In this document: positions 7,121 to 14,350 of the stretch, piece by piece
How positions within the stretch are numbered: position 1 is the stretch's first letter
How the letters are laid out: every line of letters begins with the position of its first letter
From: Desulfobacteraceae bacterium
GTDB lineage: Bacteria > Desulfobacterota > DSM-4660 > Desulfatiglandales > Desulfatiglandaceae
Direction of reading: 5' to 3'
DNA length: 15,953 bases
Assembly: GCA_030589715.1 (NCBI GenBank)
Contig: JAUUVE010000012.1
Coordinates: forward strand, 1-15,953
Notes under the pieces: model-generated
Told to the model about the DNA's origin: nothing
Databases searched by the model: none
What the model saw: only the letters and a program-made list of their open reading frames with translations
Program-made: the position numbers and the translations under genes

Positions 7121-7825
7121 ATGAAAGACAGTAATTATTTTGAAAGGATCAATTTTAAGACCCTTATAGAGACGGACGGATACGATCGAATTCAAGACAG
7201 ACTAAACATCATTGATGTCTTCTTGGGTAAGGAAGAACACATCACGATTGAAGAGATGTGCAAACTCCTCTCAGAAAAGGGATATGATTACGAGCCTGAA
7301 TTCGTCAGGCAATGCATGAACAGGATGGCGGATCTGGGGTTTGCACAAAAGAAGCAATTTAAGGACCAGCCCATACGGTATGAGCATCGACATCTGGGCA
7401 GGCACCACGATCACTTCATCTGCACCAAATGTGGCAAGATCGTTGAATTTGCCGACCAGGACATGGAGCGATTGCAGGCGAAGATTGCGGCGAGCCACGG
7501 ATTTCATATGCTTCAGCACCGGATGGAGATCTACGGGCTCTGCTCTGAATGTCTGGAGCAAAGGAAACCGCTGATGCCTTTGGGCTTGGCCAAGCCGGGT
7601 GAAAGGGTCATAATCAGGGAGATGGCAGGGGGGAGGAGTGCGCTGTCGAGACTGTCATCCATGGGGTTGAGACCTGGGGATCAAATTGAAATCATCAATA
7701 ATACCGGACATGGAAGAATCATCTTAGGCCATGATTATACGAGACTTGCGATAGGAAGAGGAGTGGCCCAGAAGATCATGGTCTCAGTGGCGGATAAGGA
7801 GGGAGCGGATCAGGACGTCACGTGA
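7121..7825 (+). CDS. Fur-family regulator fused to a FeoA domain
   Basis: A 234-residue protein that joins two iron-related domains. Residues 24-148 are a Fur-family regulator. The metal-site segment is YEHRHLGRHHDHFICTKCGK, containing HHDH (95-98), Cys101 and Cys104. The second zinc pair, Cys141 and Cys144, follows the EIYG signature. Residues 153-223 are a FeoA/SH3-like domain (GERVIIREM, SRLSSMGLRPGD, LAIGRGVAQKIMV). The DNA-recognition helix is divergent: the usual TVYR-type segment is replaced by PEFVRQCMNRMADLGF (59-74), so the operator may not be a standard Fur box. In FeoA-only proteins this domain interacts with the ferrous transporter FeoB, and DtxR/MntR-type regulators carry a similar C-terminal domain. 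No feoB lies in the window. The gene ends 8 nt inside the convergent kinase gene. Iron- or metal-responsive transcription control is the likely role. Confidence 0.9.
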   Translation: MKDSNYFERINFKTLIETDGYDRIQDRLNIIDVFLGKEEHITIEEMCKLLSEKGYDYEPEFVRQCMNRMADLGFAQKKQFKDQPIRYEHRHLGRHHDHFICTKCGKIVEFADQDMERLQAKIAASHGFHMLQHRMEIYGLCSECLEQRKPLMPLGLAKPGERVIIREMAGGRSALSRLSSMGLRPGDQIEIINNTGHGRIILGHDYTRLAIGRGVAQKIMVSVADKEGADQDVT

Positions 7826-8492
7826 TCCTTTGCAAGAAGTCCCGGAGCCGGTCCCTGATAGCCCTTATCAGCCTTTCGCCACCACCTCGATAGTCGTAAC
7901 GATCTCTTTCCGCAGAGGTGACAGCCTCTGGGATATGACGTAGCTTTAGCTTGATGATGGCCATGTAATCGTCCAAGAGAAATCTCCGATAGATGAGGTT
8001 GAGGAAGGGGATTCTGAATTCCCCTTTGGAGATAGATGCCCCCCAGTCAATGATGTAGGGTTGGCCATCATCGCCCAACAGGGTATTGGGTGCCCTCTTT
8101 AAATCACAGTGGGCCACACCCCTTTTGTGGAAGCTGTCCACCAGGTCCTTTAGGGCGGAAAAAAACGATTCAGGAAGCCTCATCTCCTTTTCAAGATTTT
8201 CCAGACTGCTTCCCGGTATCTCTTCCAGCACCAGGGCAAGCCCGTCAATTACCCGGTATAGACTGGGTACACCCTTTAGGTCCTTTAGCCTTCTGAAGGC
8301 CTTGCTCTCCCTCCATACCAGGAAACGACCGACGGTATTTCTAAAAAAAAATCTGTTGGCGCTGTAATCTTTGACCACGGCCCGCACCCCGTTCTCCTCC
8401 ACTACCCAAATGGCGGGTCTTGTGCTGGAAGACCCCCTCAGGATACCATGCTGTTTTTTTGGAAAATCGGAGAGCTTTAGGGTCTCAAACAT
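7818..8492 (-). CDS. Small RIO/WaaP-like protein kinase
   Basis: A 224-residue single-domain kinase of the protein-kinase-like fold. The ATP-binding lysine is probably Lys41 (RAVVKDYS) and the partner Glu may be Glu63 (WRESKAF). The hinge segment is LVLEEIPG (87-94). The catalytic loop is HCDLKRAPN (128-136), with Asp130, Lys132 and Asn136, and the metal-binding Asp149 lies in IIDWGAS in place of DFG. The HCDLKR loop and compact size resemble RIO and WaaP/KdkA kinases, so the substrate may be protein or lipopolysaccharide core sugar; sequence alone does not decide. There is no signal peptide or clear membrane segment. It overlaps the Fur-FeoA gene tail to tail by 8 nt. A promoter at 8571-8599, inside the inverted-repeat element, could drive it. 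Confidence 0.82.
   Translation of the reverse strand: MFETLKLSDFPKKQHGILRGSSSTRPAIWVVEENGVRAVVKDYSANRFFFRNTVGRFLVWRESKAFRRLKDLKGVPSLYRVIDGLALVLEEIPGSSLENLEKEMRLPESFFSALKDLVDSFHKRGVAHCDLKRAPNTLLGDDGQPYIIDWGASISKGEFRIPFLNLIYRRFLLDDYMAIIKLKLRHIPEAVTSAERDRYDYRGGGERLIRAIRDRLRDFLQRIT
7830..7842 (-). repeat. Inverted 13-bp copy of the repeat core inside the kinase 3' end
   Basis: TTGCAAGAAGTCC is the exact reverse complement of GGACTTCTTGCAA at 6975-6987. It encodes the DFLQ of the kinase C-terminus. Together with the upstream copies it brackets the Fur-FeoA gene with inverted repeats about 840 bp apart. Confidence 0.55.
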
Positions 8493-8506
8493 AAGCGGTT
8501 ACTCAT

Positions 8507-8652
8507 CCCGTATTCCGGGAACCAAATTTGTAACACCCTGCAACGCCAAGGTATTCGTGTTTTCTTGAGAATTGTAGACCATAAAAACCCGCAAATCAAT
8601 CATGGTGATTTTAGCCGGTACGGTGCAGAAATAGCGTTTTCCGGAATACGGG
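8507..8652. repeat. MITE-like element with 12-bp terminal inverted repeats
   Basis: CCCGTATTCCGG at 8507-8518 is the exact reverse complement of CCGGAATACGGG at 8641-8652. Just inside the ends, weaker similarity continues (GGGAACCAAATTTGTAACACC on one side against GGAAAACGCTATTTCTGCACC read from the other). The 146-bp element fills nearly the whole gap between hypD and the kinase gene, ending two bases from the hypD stop. It holds no gene but does hold a promoter. Such small palindromic elements are usually dispersed in a genome, and it could also fold as an RNA. Confidence 0.6.
8571..8599 (-). promoter_or_regulatory. Promoter reading into the kinase gene
   Basis: On the minus strand TTGATT (8594-8599) is followed after exactly 17 nt by TACAAT (8571-8576), matching consensus at four and five positions. 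The transcript would start near 8564 and reach the kinase ATG after about 72 nt. The promoter lies inside the inverted-repeat element. Confidence 0.5.
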
Positions 8653-8654
8653 AC

Positions 8655-9740
8655 TCATGGTGAATGATATTTGAAGTAGGCAGCACAGGTCCCTTCGCTT
8701 GAGACCATACAGGGGCCAACGGGATTTCGGGGCGAACAGACCTTCCGGAAGAGCTTACAGTCCAAAGGCCTGGCGGTTCCCCGCAGGATTTCGGCACAGC
8801 AGCACCCCGGGGGCTCTTTGGCAGGTGGGACATCAAGATCAAATCGGGTCTTGGCGTCAAGGGCTGAGAATCCGGCCCTTATGGCCAGTCCACCTCCGGG
8901 AATCGTTCCGAGACCCCGCCAAGGGGAGTCGCAGGGTTCGAAGACCTCTTTCATCACTCTCAAGGCCCCCGGGTTTCCCCCGGGAGTGGCGCCCCGCACA
9001 TATTGGATTTCCACCTCTGCCCTCCCTGTCTCTACCTGCTCCACAAGCATCAATATCCCTTGGAGGATATCAATGGGCTCAAAGCCCACCACAACACAAG
9101 GGATGTGGTACTGAGAAGCGACCGCTTCATAGGCTGACGTGCCTATGATGGTGGTCACATGGCCGGGACATATAAAGCCGTCAATATCAAGATCTCCGCC
9201 TGAGAGGAGGGCCTCCATGGCAGGCGGGAGGAGTTTGTGGGCGGATAGGACCGAGAAGTTGGGCAACTGATTCTGGTGGGCAGTCTTGATGGCAGCGGCG
9301 ACCGTGGGGGCCGTGGTCTCAAAGCCGATCCCCAGGAAGACGACCTCCTTTTCGGGGACTTCACCGGCAATCTTGAGGGCGTCGAAGGTGGAATAGACCA
9401 GCCTGACATCCGCCCCCCCGGCCTTCTCTTGATCAAGGGAAGACCTGGTCCCGGGAACTCGAAGCATATCGCCAAAGGTTGTCACAACAACACCTGGTGA
9501 TCTTGCCAATTTCACCGACCTGTCTATCTCTTCCATGGCCGTGACGCAGACAGGGCAGCCAGGCCCCGAAACCAAATCGATGGTCTCCGGCAGGAGGCTG
9601 CGGAGCCCGTGCTTGAAGATAGACATGGTATGGGTACCGCAGATTTCCATCAGTCGAACGGGCTTTCTTGAGGTCTCTTTGATCTTGCGTGAAAGGCCCC
9701 TTGAGACCGTGCCATCACGGTATTCATCAATGTATTTCAT
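8655..9740 (-). CDS. hypD: Hydrogenase maturation protein HypD (Fe-S scaffold for Fe(CN)2CO)
   Basis: HypD works with HypC as the scaffold on which the Fe(CN)2CO unit of NiFe hydrogenase is assembled, and takes part in the reductive steps. The protein is 361 residues, normal for the family. Conserved motifs include EICGTHTMS (32-40, Cys34), GPGCPVCVT (59-67), GFETTAPT (139-146) and FICPGHVTTIIG (189-200). The C-terminal cysteines that ligate the 4Fe-4S cluster fall among Cys313-315, Cys328, Cys335, Cys344 and Cys352 (CCCAEILRG; MVSSEGTCAAYFKY). The ATG at 9740 has a strong AGGGGAGG ribosome-binding site. It follows hypF by 28 nt, with no hypC between them as in the common hypABFCDE order, and hypE does not follow it. 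Confidence 0.98.
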   Translation of the reverse strand: MKYIDEYRDGTVSRGLSRKIKETSRKPVRLMEICGTHTMSIFKHGLRSLLPETIDLVSGPGCPVCVTAMEEIDRSVKLARSPGVVVTTFGDMLRVPGTRSSLDQEKAGGADVRLVYSTFDALKIAGEVPEKEVVFLGIGFETTAPTVAAAIKTAHQNQLPNFSVLSAHKLLPPAMEALLSGGDLDIDGFICPGHVTTIIGTSAYEAVASQYHIPCVVVGFEPIDILQGILMLVEQVETGRAEVEIQYVRGATPGGNPGALRVMKEVFEPCDSPWRGLGTIPGGGLAIRAGFSALDAKTRFDLDVPPAKEPPGCCCAEILRGTARPLDCKLFRKVCSPRNPVGPCMVSSEGTCAAYFKYHSP

Positions 9741-9768
9741 GACCTCCCCTTATGGCTTGCGCAAGCCC

Positions 9769-12081
9769 TTAACGAGCGTATCCGTCATATTCTCCTGTTG
9801 CACCGGCATACCTCAGGCCTGCGCAGACTGCCTGCCCGAGGGCCAATGAACCGTCATTGGTTGGGACCGCGGCGTGGCTAAAGACAGTAAGTGCCGAAGA
9901 GGTCAACTCACGGGTCAACCCACGGAGAAGTGTCACATTTTGAAATACACCACCGCGCAAGGCCACCTGATCTATCCCGGTCTCGTCCCTGATTCTGATA
10001 CATACATTTTTATACATATCTATCAAGGTATTATGAAACCGTCGGCTGATCAATCCCCTTCCAACTCCTTTCCGGATGTCTTCCACTATCCCTCTTATGA
10101 TCTCACCCGTAACCATAACCCATAGATCTCCCACTTTCTTGATCTCCCAAGGGTAGTTTCCCCTCGCCCGGTGGGTCTGGCACATCTCCAGCTCAATGGC
10201 CGCCTGGCCTTCATAGGCTACCTCGTGTCTTATACCTAAGAGGGAGGAGACTGCATCAAAGAGCCTTCCGCAGCTGGAGGTGAAGGGGGAATTGATCTGT
10301 TTCCGGGCCATCTGGAGGATGATCGCGGCCTTCTTCGGATCGAGGTCCCGAATAAATGGAATAGGCAGGTCAAAGAGTTGATCCCCGTACGCCTTATGGA
10401 GATAGACAAGGGCCATACGCCACGGGGACCTGACCGTCGCGTCCCCCCCCGGGAGGGGGACATAATCAAGATGCGCTGCGCGCTTGAATGAAGTGAGATC
10501 CGAGAGCAGGATCTCTCCTCCCCATATCTGCCCATCAATGCCGTAGCCTGCACCGTCCATGGCCAGGCCGATGACCGGGCCAGTGAGTCCATGTTCTGCA
10601 AGGCAGCTTACAATGTGTGCATGGTGGTGCTGGACACCGAGTCGGGGTAACTCATCCTGTTCATGGGCATATCTGGTGGTAAGGTAGTCCGGGTGCAGAT
10701 CGTGTGCAAGGAGTCGTGGATGAATCTCCAGGATCCTTTTTAGGTGTGAGACTGTCAGATGAAAGAATTCAAGGGTCTCAAGGTTCTCCATATCCCCTAT
10801 ATGCTGGCTTATGAAGGCGCGGTTTTCTTTGGTAAGACAGATGGTATTCTTGAGCTCCCCACCAACCGCGAGGACAGGGGGAAGGTCGATCATCTCTTCT
10901 GAGAGGAAGATCGGGACCGGCACATACCCCCTGGAGCGTCTAATCTGCCTTGGGACTTGATCCACAACCCTGAGCAGAGAATCGTCACTCCTGAGATAGA
11001 TGTCCCGGTTGTGGACCAAGAAATAGTCCGCAATGTGGCCCAGGTGTTTGAAGGCCTCTTTGTTATCGATATTGATCGGTTCTTCTGTCATATTGCCACT
11101 GGTCATGACCAGGGCCTTAAAGGGGCCCTCCATCAACAGATAGTGGAGCGGGGCGTAGGGGAGCATGATCCCGAGGTATTTGTTTCTGGGGGCAACCTGG
11201 GGCGATAGGCCGTGAAACCGGCGTTTCTTGAGGATGACTATGGGGCGCTGATAAGAGGTCAATGTCTCAGCTTCCGCCTCATTTATGTGGGCAAGCTCAC
11301 GGGCGGTCTCCAGGTCCTTTACCATGAGTGCCAGGGGCTTCTCTTCCCGGTGCTTCCTCCTCCTAAGCCTCACCACCGCCTTGTGGTTGGCCGCATCCAC
11401 GGCCAGATGAAACCCGCCCAACCCCTTTATAGCCAGGATGTGACCACTCCTTAGGAGATCTGTGGTCTCCTTTATCGGATCTTGGCAGAGGATCTTCTCG
11501 CCGTCGGACCTGTGAAGGGAGGTCATTGGCCCACATTCCCAGCATGCATTGGGCTGGGCATGAAATCGCCGGTCTTTGGGATCATGATATTCCCTCCCGC
11601 AGGAAGGGCACATCTCGAACTTCTTCATAGTGGTGCTGGACCGGTCGTAAGGGATATCCGTTATTATAGTGTATCTCGGACCACAGTTGGTGCAATTGAT
11701 AAATGGGTATCCAAGACGCCGATCCTTTGGATTCATCATCTCTGAGAGGCAATCGGGACAGATACTTACATCGGGTGAAATCAGGGCGGATCGCTCTTCC
11801 CCTGCCTTGCTGACCCTGATTTCAAAGGCCTCTTCATTTCTCAGAGGGATCTTGGCACATTCAATGGAGGAAATATGGGCGAGGGGAGGTCGTTCTGCGA
11901 CGAGCACTCCAAAAAAGCGCTCGACGTCTTTTTCACTACCTTCGACCTCGACCTCAACGCCCTGGGGAGTGTTGGTCACATATCCGGCGAGATGATAGCG
12001 GTAGGCAAGCTGGTATATGAAAGGACGAAAACCGACCCCCTGGACAATGCCCTTGATGGCACCTCTGGCCCGTTTGTTCAT
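9769..12081 (-). CDS. hypF: Carbamoyltransferase HypF
   Basis: Uses carbamoyl phosphate and ATP to carbamoylate the C-terminal cysteine of HypE, the source of the cyanide ligands of NiFe hydrogenase. The 770-residue protein has all expected parts. The acylphosphatase-like domain is at 1-92 (GIVQGVGFRPFIYQL). Four zinc-binding pairs follow, at 108/111, 130/133, 158/161 and 180/183 (CPDC, CTNC, CPSC, CWEC). A YrdC-like domain starts near 205 (LAIKGLGGFHLAVDA, KPLALMVKD). The Kae1/TobZ-like domain includes VQHHHAHIVSCLAEH (483-497), DGAGYGIDGQIWGGE (509-523), RGGVFQN (709-715) and NDGSLALGQ (742-750). The start codon overlaps the hypB stop as ATGA, so translation is coupled. HypE, its acceptor, is not encoded in this window. 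Confidence 0.98.
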   Translation of the reverse strand: MNKRARGAIKGIVQGVGFRPFIYQLAYRYHLAGYVTNTPQGVEVEVEGSEKDVERFFGVLVAERPPLAHISSIECAKIPLRNEEAFEIRVSKAGEERSALISPDVSICPDCLSEMMNPKDRRLGYPFINCTNCGPRYTIITDIPYDRSSTTMKKFEMCPSCGREYHDPKDRRFHAQPNACWECGPMTSLHRSDGEKILCQDPIKETTDLLRSGHILAIKGLGGFHLAVDAANHKAVVRLRRRKHREEKPLALMVKDLETARELAHINEAEAETLTSYQRPIVILKKRRFHGLSPQVAPRNKYLGIMLPYAPLHYLLMEGPFKALVMTSGNMTEEPINIDNKEAFKHLGHIADYFLVHNRDIYLRSDDSLLRVVDQVPRQIRRSRGYVPVPIFLSEEMIDLPPVLAVGGELKNTICLTKENRAFISQHIGDMENLETLEFFHLTVSHLKRILEIHPRLLAHDLHPDYLTTRYAHEQDELPRLGVQHHHAHIVSCLAEHGLTGPVIGLAMDGAGYGIDGQIWGGEILLSDLTSFKRAAHLDYVPLPGGDATVRSPWRMALVYLHKAYGDQLFDLPIPFIRDLDPKKAAIILQMARKQINSPFTSSCGRLFDAVSSLLGIRHEVAYEGQAAIELEMCQTHRARGNYPWEIKKVGDLWVMVTGEIIRGIVEDIRKGVGRGLISRRFHNTLIDMYKNVCIRIRDETGIDQVALRGGVFQNVTLLRGLTRELTSSALTVFSHAAVPTNDGSLALGQAVCAGLRYAGATGEYDGYAR

Positions 12082-12749
12082 TTTCCTTTCAAATCGACCC
12101 CCCGGCTCCTTACAGCTTCTTTGAGCCAGGAATACCAGGCATCAAGTCCCTCTCCGGTCTTACAGGAGATTTCGAACATGGTCAGGTGGGGGTTGACCTT
12201 TAATGCTTGCTCTTTGATGGTTTCGATGTTGCAATCTACATATGGAAGGAGATCGATCTTATTGATCAGCAATACCTTTGATTCATGAAACATAAGGGGG
12301 TATTTTGATGGTTTGTCCTCTCCTTCGGGTACGCTGAGGATCATCACCTTGAAGTCCTCACCAACCTGGAATTCTGCAGGGCATACCAGGTTACCCACAT
12401 TTTCAACCACCAGGAGGTCAAGGTCATCGAAATTGAAACTCTTGAAGGTATCCCTGATCATGTTTCCATCCAGATGGCATGCGCCGCCTGTATTGATCTG
12501 GACCACAGGGATGCCCTTCCGGGCGATCCTCTCAGCATCTTGAGAGGACTGTATGTCGCCTTCTATGACACCCATCCGCAGATGATCTTTGAGACCGTCT
12601 ATGGTCTTCTCCAAAAGGGAGGTCTTCCCGGCCCCGGGAGAACTCATAAGGTTAAATACCACCAGCCCCTTTTCATCAAAGATTGCCCTGTTTTCCTGGG
12701 CTATCCGGTCATTGGCCTCCAGTATATCCTTTACCACTGATATCTTCAT
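12078..12749 (-). CDS. hypB: Hydrogenase nickel-incorporation GTPase HypB
   Basis: A GTPase that, with HypA, loads nickel into the large subunit of NiFe hydrogenase (and in some species urease). The protein has 223 residues. Motifs are the P-loop SSPGAGKTS (36-44), GDIQSSQDAERI (64-75), GGACHLD (88-94) with the Cys91-His92 metal site at the dimer interface, ENVGNLVCPAEF (116-127), the NKID base-recognition motif (163-166) and SCKTGEG (195-201). It lacks the histidine-rich N-terminal nickel-storage region and the CxxCGC high-affinity motif of some HypB proteins, so nickel transfer probably relies on the G-domain site alone. The ATG at 12749 has a good AGGAGAGGAAG ribosome-binding site. It lies 23 nt after hypA and overlaps hypF. 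Confidence 0.98.
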   Translation of the reverse strand: MKISVVKDILEANDRIAQENRAIFDEKGLVVFNLMSSPGAGKTSLLEKTIDGLKDHLRMGVIEGDIQSSQDAERIARKGIPVVQINTGGACHLDGNMIRDTFKSFNFDDLDLLVVENVGNLVCPAEFQVGEDFKVMILSVPEGEDKPSKYPLMFHESKVLLINKIDLLPYVDCNIETIKEQALKVNPHLTMFEISCKTGEGLDAWYSWLKEAVRSRGVDLKGK

Positions 12750-12772
12750 GCTATACTTTCTTCCTCTCCTGA

Positions 12773-13114
12773 TCAGTCCACTTCCATTTCCACGATCGAT
12801 AGGTTCTGTCCGGCTATGGTATCAATCTCGGTGCTGCTGCACTCCGGACATTCAAAGGTATAATCCTGAATTTCAAATGTGTGTTTACAATCCCTGCAGG
12901 TCCCTTTGAGGGGAATGATCTCCATTATCAGTTTTGCCCCCTCCAGCTCCGTGCCGGAGGTCATTACCTCAAAGCAAAATGAGAGGGAATCAGGCACAAT
13001 CGCCGACAATTGTCCGATATGGAGCCGGGCCGATCTTAGGGTACCTGCATCGTGCTTGACCATCTCTTCCCTAAGGATGTCGATCAAGCTCTGCGCTATG
13101 GACATCTCATGCAC
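12773..13114 (-). CDS. hypA: Hydrogenase nickel-insertion protein HypA (GTG start)
   Basis: The nickel metallochaperone that partners HypB. The start is chosen at GTG 13114 because HypA proteins begin with MHE: His2 and the N-terminal amine bind nickel, so any N-terminal extension should destroy function. This gives 113 residues beginning MHEMSIAQSL, with His2 present. An upstream in-frame ATG at 13153 would add 13 residues and is rejected. The structural zinc site is CRDC (73-76) and CPEC (89-92), spaced as usual. GGGAGAG at 13131-13137 is the best nearby ribosome-binding site but sits 16 nt from the start, so initiation may be weak. The gap to the DUF2333 gene is 79 nt and holds nothing else I recognise. 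Confidence 0.95.
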   Translation of the reverse strand: MHEMSIAQSLIDILREEMVKHDAGTLRSARLHIGQLSAIVPDSLSFCFEVMTSGTELEGAKLIMEIIPLKGTCRDCKHTFEIQDYTFECPECSSTEIDTIAGQNLSIVEMEVD

Positions 13115-13193
13115 GATAAAAACCCATTGACTCTCCCACCAGGCGGGCGCCATTTGGGCGTCAGGTCGAGAGGAAGTGGCTTTTGGCTGTTTT

Positions 13194-14150
13194 TTATCCC
13201 CGCGTCAGGGCCACAACCAAGGAGTATACCTTTTGCCTGGCATCGTTGAAGATGCCTGAAAGGTTTAGGGAATGGTTGGCAAAAATGCTTCCGGGGTCTC
13301 CGTTAAACACTATGATCGGCTCAAAGTGACATCTGTAAAGGTCTTCCAGAATCTTATCAATGAGCTTGACCGAATTCTTATCCTTAAGGACATTAATAAA
13401 GTCTACGCGTATGGCCTTAAAGGATCCATAGAGTGCGTAGGCAACACCCTGGGCATAATAGAAGTTGTCGTCTATACGATACCAAGGGATGTCGATTTTT
13501 ACCATTTTGCTACCCTCGGCGCCCTTTCCGGTCTCTTCGTCAAAGGTCAGGACCACATCTATGTCGCGCGGGGCATTTATCAGCCGGGTGTTTACCCCCC
13601 CCATCAGTGAAGTGTACTGATTAAGGAGCTCAACCAGGTTGTCGGCCCTTGGATAAAAGTGGGATTTTCCTGCCAGGAGAGCCTTATAGAAGGCCGCCAG
13701 GTTTTCGCTGGCAAGCTCCCACTTGCTTTCTGCGGATGGGAACCACCACTTATAAGGGTCGTTGGAAAGGGCAGTAAAGGCCGCTTCGGCATAAGGGTCA
13801 AGCCTGTCCGTGGTCCTCATGCGGGTGAGGTTATCTCTCAAGACCCGGGTGTTGTATCGTACGACCTCCAGCGTTCCGATCTGGAAATTGGGCATATTAT
13901 CCAAGAGGACCGTAGGCCAAAAGATGTCATTGGGCAGCCAGTTCTCACACATCTCTTTGATAAGAATCTCATTGGTCTTTATAAAGGCCGATCCTTTTAC
14001 ACTGGTATCCAGGGGGCCAAGGGCAATCCTGTCGGGCTTCCTGGCATTGATGGCCATGACGATGACCACGAATAGAAGGAAAGCCAAGATGACAATCAGA
14101 ATCGTAAGCCCTCGTTTCGACCTTCCTTTTTTTTGGGGGGTATCTTCCAT
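13194..14150 (-). CDS. DUF2333 membrane-anchored protein
   Basis: A 318-residue protein of the DUF2333 family, known from proteobacteria and of unknown function. One transmembrane helix (about 14-35, after a Lys/Arg-rich N-terminus of 13 residues) anchors it, with the remainder probably periplasmic. The family signature NWLPNDIFWPTVLLDNMPNF (69-88) is evident, as is a Trp-rich segment around 133-145. There are only two cysteines and no catalytic motif that I recognise. The ATG at 14150 has AAGGA in its ribosome-binding site. It precedes hypA by 79 nt on the same strand and shares the promoter at 14228-14257, so it is probably the first gene of the hyp operon. A role in envelope or hydrogenase processing is only suggested by this position. 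Confidence 0.88.
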   Translation of the reverse strand: MEDTPQKKGRSKRGLTILIVILAFLLFVVIVMAINARKPDRIALGPLDTSVKGSAFIKTNEILIKEMCENWLPNDIFWPTVLLDNMPNFQIGTLEVVRYNTRVLRDNLTRMRTTDRLDPYAEAAFTALSNDPYKWWFPSAESKWELASENLAAFYKALLAGKSHFYPRADNLVELLNQYTSLMGGVNTRLINAPRDIDVVLTFDEETGKGAEGSKMVKIDIPWYRIDDNFYYAQGVAYALYGSFKAIRVDFINVLKDKNSVKLIDKILEDLYRCHFEPIIVFNGDPGSIFANHSLNLSGIFNDARQKVYSLVVALTRG

Positions 14151-14227
14151 AATCCTTCACCGCCTCTAAGAATTTGCCAAATCGTTGTGATTCGGATGGT
14201 TAAATGGAAACCAGGATGAACTTGTGC

Positions 14228-14257
14228 ATTCTAGAGAGGAGGCGACCATATTGTCAA
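14228..14257 (-). promoter_or_regulatory. Strong sigma-70 promoter for the DUF2333-hypABFD operon
   Basis: On the minus strand TTGACA (14252-14257) is a perfect -35 and TAGAAT (14228-14233) a five-of-six -10, separated by 18 nt. The transcript would start near 14221, about 70 nt upstream of the DUF2333 ATG. It is the best promoter in the window and sits in an otherwise featureless 200-nt gap. Confidence 0.65.
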
Positions 14258-14350
14258 TAAAGTAATAAATGGGTCCTTGATTTATCCGCAATGAGATATG
14301 GAATCCCTCCTTTGGTCTAGCTGATGCCTACTTTCAAAAAGACCACGATA

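Noticed and set aside
11875..12288. 137-codon open frame on the plus strand across the hypF/hypB junction
   Set aside because: It is antisense to two unambiguous genes and has no recognisable domain.
13115..13153. Longer HypA with 13 extra N-terminal residues from an upstream ATG
   Set aside because: It would bury the conserved MHE start and the nickel-binding His2.
14273..14345. Weak stem (GGTCT/AGACC) downstream of the D-glutamate cyclase-like gene as a terminator
   Set aside because: The stem is only 5-6 bp with a loop of about 20 nt and lacks a U-run.
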